Assembly (NCBI GenBank): GCA_903876615.1
Contig: CAIRAS010000292.1
Coordinates: 1-15,381, forward strand
Length of the DNA: 15,381 nucleotides
Direction of reading: 5' to 3'
Source of the DNA: an uncultured Holophagaceae bacterium
GTDB taxonomy: Bacteria > Acidobacteriota > Holophagae > Holophagales > Holophagaceae
Below, piece after piece: positions 13,613-15,381 of the stretch. A model generated the notes under the pieces. The model was not told the DNA's origin and made no database searches. It saw only the letters and a program-made list of their open reading frames with translations. Made by a program: the position numbers and the translations under genes. The first letter of the stretch is position 1, and every line of letters begins with the position of its first letter.

Positions 13613-13861
13613 GGGAATGGTCTCTCCTGGGACTTAATTTACCACGTACAAGCCCGCCCCTGCTTGACCCGCCTCCCTGCCGGCCTATGGTTGGGGGTGG
13701 AGTCCGCCGGGATGTGCGTTGTCTGCCGCAGTCCTCCGCCGATGCGTCGGATGTCCTGTCATTTCTGACGGGCAGGCGCTGCCCGTTCCCCTGACACCCC
13801 GCGCAAGGGGCCTTCTGCGCGCTCCGCCCGGACCGCGTGGCGGGGTCCTGGGAGGATTCCC
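13613..13861. other. Divergent intergenic region with small hairpins upstream of the caspase gene
   Basis: This 249-base gap separates the DUF4337 gene (minus) from the caspase-like gene (plus). A 7-base dyad ACGGGCA/TGCCCGT (13768-13774 and 13780-13786, five-base loop) and a second stem GCGCA/TGCGC (13801-13805 and 13816-13820) lie in the likely leader of the caspase gene. GGAGG at 13851-13855 provides a good ribosome-binding site six bases before ATG 13862. No convincing -35/-10 pair is seen. The only AT-rich string, TTAATTTA, is at about 13635 near the DUF4337 start. Confidence 0.45.
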
Positions 13862-14740
13862 ATGCTCCATCGAAATGCGCTTTGCGTCGGGATCAACCAG
13901 TACCAGCACTTCCCGGCCGCGAACCTCAACGGCTGCGTCAACGACGCGCTGGACATGGTGTCGCTGCTGAAGGAAGTCCTGGGCTTCGAAGATTCCGAGA
14001 TCACCCTGCTGACGGATCAGGCCGCCACCAAAGTCAACATCCTGCGCGAGCTGAAGCGCATGGTGGATGGCGCCCTGGCTGGCCGGTTCAACCACCTGGT
14101 CTTCAGCTTCTCCGGCCATGGCACCCAGGTGCCTGACCTCAACCTCGACGAGTTCGACCGGGCCGACGAGGCCTTCTGCCCCTACGATCTGGCCCCCCTC
14201 GGCAGCCAGTGGGACCGCGATCACTTGATCGTGGACGACGAGCTGCACGACCTGCTGGTGCGGCTGCCGTCCAGTGTTCTGCTGGAGGTCTTCCTGGACA
14301 CCTGCCACAGCGGCGCCGGCCTGAAGGCCGCGGACCTGCTCATGGACCGCAGGCCCCGCTACCTGCCCCCGCCCTCCGTCGATGCCTTCCGCGACATCGA
14401 GTTCCGTCGCGCCCGGCCGGCCCACCAGAAGCTGCTGGAAAAGGGCCTGTTCCACCACATCCTCTGGACCGCCTGCAAGGAGAGCCAGACCGCCGCGGAT
14501 GCCTTCATCCGGGGCGACTGGCATGGCGCCTTCACCTGGCAGTTCTGCCGGGAGGCCAGGGCCAGCGGCAACCACCTGTCCCGCACCAAGGTGCTGGCCA
14601 AGGTCCGCTCGGACCTCAGCGCCGGCCACTTCACCCAGACCCCGCAGCTGGACTGCGAGGCCGTCACGCGCCACGCGGTGCTCAAGGCCATCGATGTTCC
14701 GCAGAACGTCATGCCCTTGCCCACGGAGATGCCGAGCTGA
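13862..14740 (+). CDS. Caspase-like protease (bacterial metacaspase/orthocaspase family)
   Basis: The 292-residue protein is a stand-alone peptidase C14-type domain. The p20-like fold starts at once with NALCVGINQYQHFPAANLNGCVNDALDM (5-32). The catalytic His86 lies in VFSFSGHGTQVPD (80-92) and the catalytic Cys148 in VFLDTCHSGAG (143-153). The acidic DEFDRADEAFCPYDL (96-110) corresponds to the metacaspase region that binds the basic P1 substrate and calcium. The family cleaves after Arg or Lys. Bacterial members occur in regulated cell death, defence and developmental contexts. No transmembrane helix, signal peptide, repeat or effector domain is fused to it. The start is set by GGAGG six bases upstream. 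It appears monocistronic, flanked by divergent and convergent genes. C-terminal residues 175-292 are family-like but less diagnostic. Confidence 0.92.
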   Translation: MLHRNALCVGINQYQHFPAANLNGCVNDALDMVSLLKEVLGFEDSEITLLTDQAATKVNILRELKRMVDGALAGRFNHLVFSFSGHGTQVPDLNLDEFDRADEAFCPYDLAPLGSQWDRDHLIVDDELHDLLVRLPSSVLLEVFLDTCHSGAGLKAADLLMDRRPRYLPPPSVDAFRDIEFRRARPAHQKLLEKGLFHHILWTACKESQTAADAFIRGDWHGAFTWQFCREARASGNHLSRTKVLAKVRSDLSAGHFTQTPQLDCEAVTRHAVLKAIDVPQNVMPLPTEMPS

Positions 14741-14762
14741 CCCCCTGACGGAATCGGCGGCC

Positions 14763-14796
14763 AAAAAACAAGCACGGCGCCTCGCGGCGCCGTGCT
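14763..14796 (-). terminator. Intrinsic terminator of ahcY
   Basis: AGCACGGCGCC (14771-14781) and GGCGCCGTGCT (14786-14796) form a perfect 11-bp stem around a TCGC loop. On the minus strand it is followed by TTGTTTTTT (complement of 14762-14770), a classical terminator tail downstream of the adenosylhomocysteinase gene. In the plus direction the stem lacks a T tract but could still block read-through from the caspase gene, which ends at 14740. Confidence 0.88.
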
Positions 14797-14798
14797 GT

Positions 14799-14819
14799 CT
14801 GAAACGCGTCGCGTTTCAG
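14799..14819. repeat. Second small hairpin before the ahcY terminator
   Basis: CTGAAACGC (14799-14807) and GCGTTTCAG (14811-14819) are perfect 9-base inverted repeats with a three-base loop. It lies between the ahcY stop and its terminator stem, only two bases from the latter, so the transcript would end in two stacked hairpins. It may stabilise the 3' end of the message. Confidence 0.6.
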
Positions 14820-14832
14820 CAAAGGCTGAATG

Positions 14833-15381
14833 CTAGTAGCGGTACTGATCCGCCTTGTAGGGCCCTTCCACGGGCACGCTGATGTAGCTGGCCTGCTCGG
14901 GGCGCAGGGTGGTGAGCCGGGCGTTGAGCGTCTGCAGCTGCAGGCGCGCCACCTGCTCGTCCAGGTGCTTGGGCAGGGTATAGACGCCCACGGCGTACTG
15001 GCCCTGCTTGGTCCACAGCTCAATCTGCGCCAGGGTCTGGTTGGCAAATGATGAGGACATGACGTAGCTGGGGTGGCCCGTGCCGCAGCCCAGGTTCACC
15101 AGCCGGCCCTTGGCCAGGAGGAGGATGCGGTGGCCATCGGGGAAGATCACGTGGTCCACCTGGGGCTTGATCTGCTCCCACTGGTATTTCTCGAGGCTCG
15201 CCACATCGATCTCGCTGTCGAAGTGGCCGATGTTGCAGACGATGGCGTTGTGCTTCATGCGGGCCATGTGGTCGTGGGTGATGACACGGAGGTTGCCGGT
15301 GCAGGTGACGAAGATGTCGCCCTGGTCGGCGACTTCGTCCATGGTCACCACGCGGTAGCCCTCCATGGCCGCCTGCAGGGC
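14833..15381 (-). CDS. ahcY: Adenosylhomocysteinase, C-terminal part (5' end outside window)
   Basis: The frame is open to the window edge ([12 protein letters not shown]...) and ends at TAG (14833-14835), giving the C-terminal 182 residues of a protein usually 430-480 long. It matches S-adenosylhomocysteine hydrolase. TCTGN in the NAD-binding domain, the [19 protein letters not shown] block, [31 protein letters not shown], and the invariant C-terminal KADQYRY with its conserved Lys and Tyr are all present. The enzyme reversibly hydrolyses S-adenosylhomocysteine to adenosine and homocysteine, relieving product inhibition of SAM-dependent methyltransferases. The apparent ATG at 15366 is internal and not the start. 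It is the last gene of its transcript, ending in two hairpins and a U tract. Confidence 0.95.
   Translation of the reverse strand, partial: ALQAAMEGYRVVTMDEVADQGDIFVTCTGNLRVITHDHMARMKHNAIVCNIGHFDSEIDVASLEKYQWEQIKPQVDHVIFPDGHRILLLAKGRLVNLGCGTGHPSYVMSSSFANQTLAQIELWTKQGQYAVGVYTLPKHLDEQVARLQLQTLNARLTTLRPEQASYISVPVEGPYKADQYRY

Noticed and set aside
13685..14764. 359-codon minus-strand frame opposite the caspase-like gene
   Set aside because: It is the Val/Gly/Gln-rich shadow of the caspase gene; no motif.
15366..15366. ATG at 15366 as the start of a short adenosylhomocysteinase-like gene
   Set aside because: The frame continues to the window edge with family-consistent residues (ALQAAMEGY), so this Met is internal.

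Overview
This is a gene-dense, very GC-rich bacterial chromosome segment with G/C-dominated third codon positions. It contains 14 complete or near-complete protein genes plus two genes cut by the window ends. No RNA genes, transposases, prophage genes or CRISPR arrays are visible. The base composition and gene repertoire suggest an Acidobacteriota bacterium of the Geothrix/Holophaga type. That assignment is an inference from overall resemblance; no phylogenetic marker is present to prove it.

Region by region. (1) 1-408: 3' end of a phosphoserine aminotransferase gene (serC), closed by a long intrinsic terminator. (2) 582-2279: a 565-residue protein of unknown function, convergent with and directly abutting a PlsC-type acyltransferase (2280-3176, minus). 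A minimal zincin metallopeptidase follows (3262-3633, minus). (3) 3808-5388: a two-helix membrane protein and an RlmF-type 23S rRNA adenine methyltransferase. The latter is convergent with a glutaminase (minus), and the two stop codons overlap inside a CTAG. (4) 6333-7151: a DinB-like gene bracketed by two related palindromes, with a further hairpin on its 3' side. (5) 7152-8433: an atypical short-chain dehydrogenase, then a DUF4199-type membrane protein. (6) 8536-12492: a tight four-gene operon with its own AT-rich promoter region, encoding a circularly permuted ATP-grasp enzyme, an alpha-E protein, a transglutaminase-like protease and an Anbu proteasome-type peptidase. (7) 12493-12638: a hairpin/repeat element. 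It is followed on the minus strand by a NudJ-like Nudix hydrolase coupled to a DUF4337 membrane protein. (8) 13862-14740: a stand-alone caspase-like protease. (9) 14833-15381: the 3' end of adenosylhomocysteinase (minus), closed by tandem hairpins.

The outstanding locus is the Anbu operon. From published comparative genomics, permuted ATP-grasp and alpha-E proteins are thought to make a peptide-like bond or tag, the transglutaminase-fold protein to cleave or transfer it, and Anbu to act as a self-compartmentalised N-terminal-nucleophile protease. The substrate is unknown to me. The main secondary points are the covarying palindrome pair around the DinB gene, an SDR that has lost its catalytic Tyr, and the 8-bp-periodic inverted repeat between convergent operons. 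The rest looks like ordinary housekeeping and hypothetical genes.
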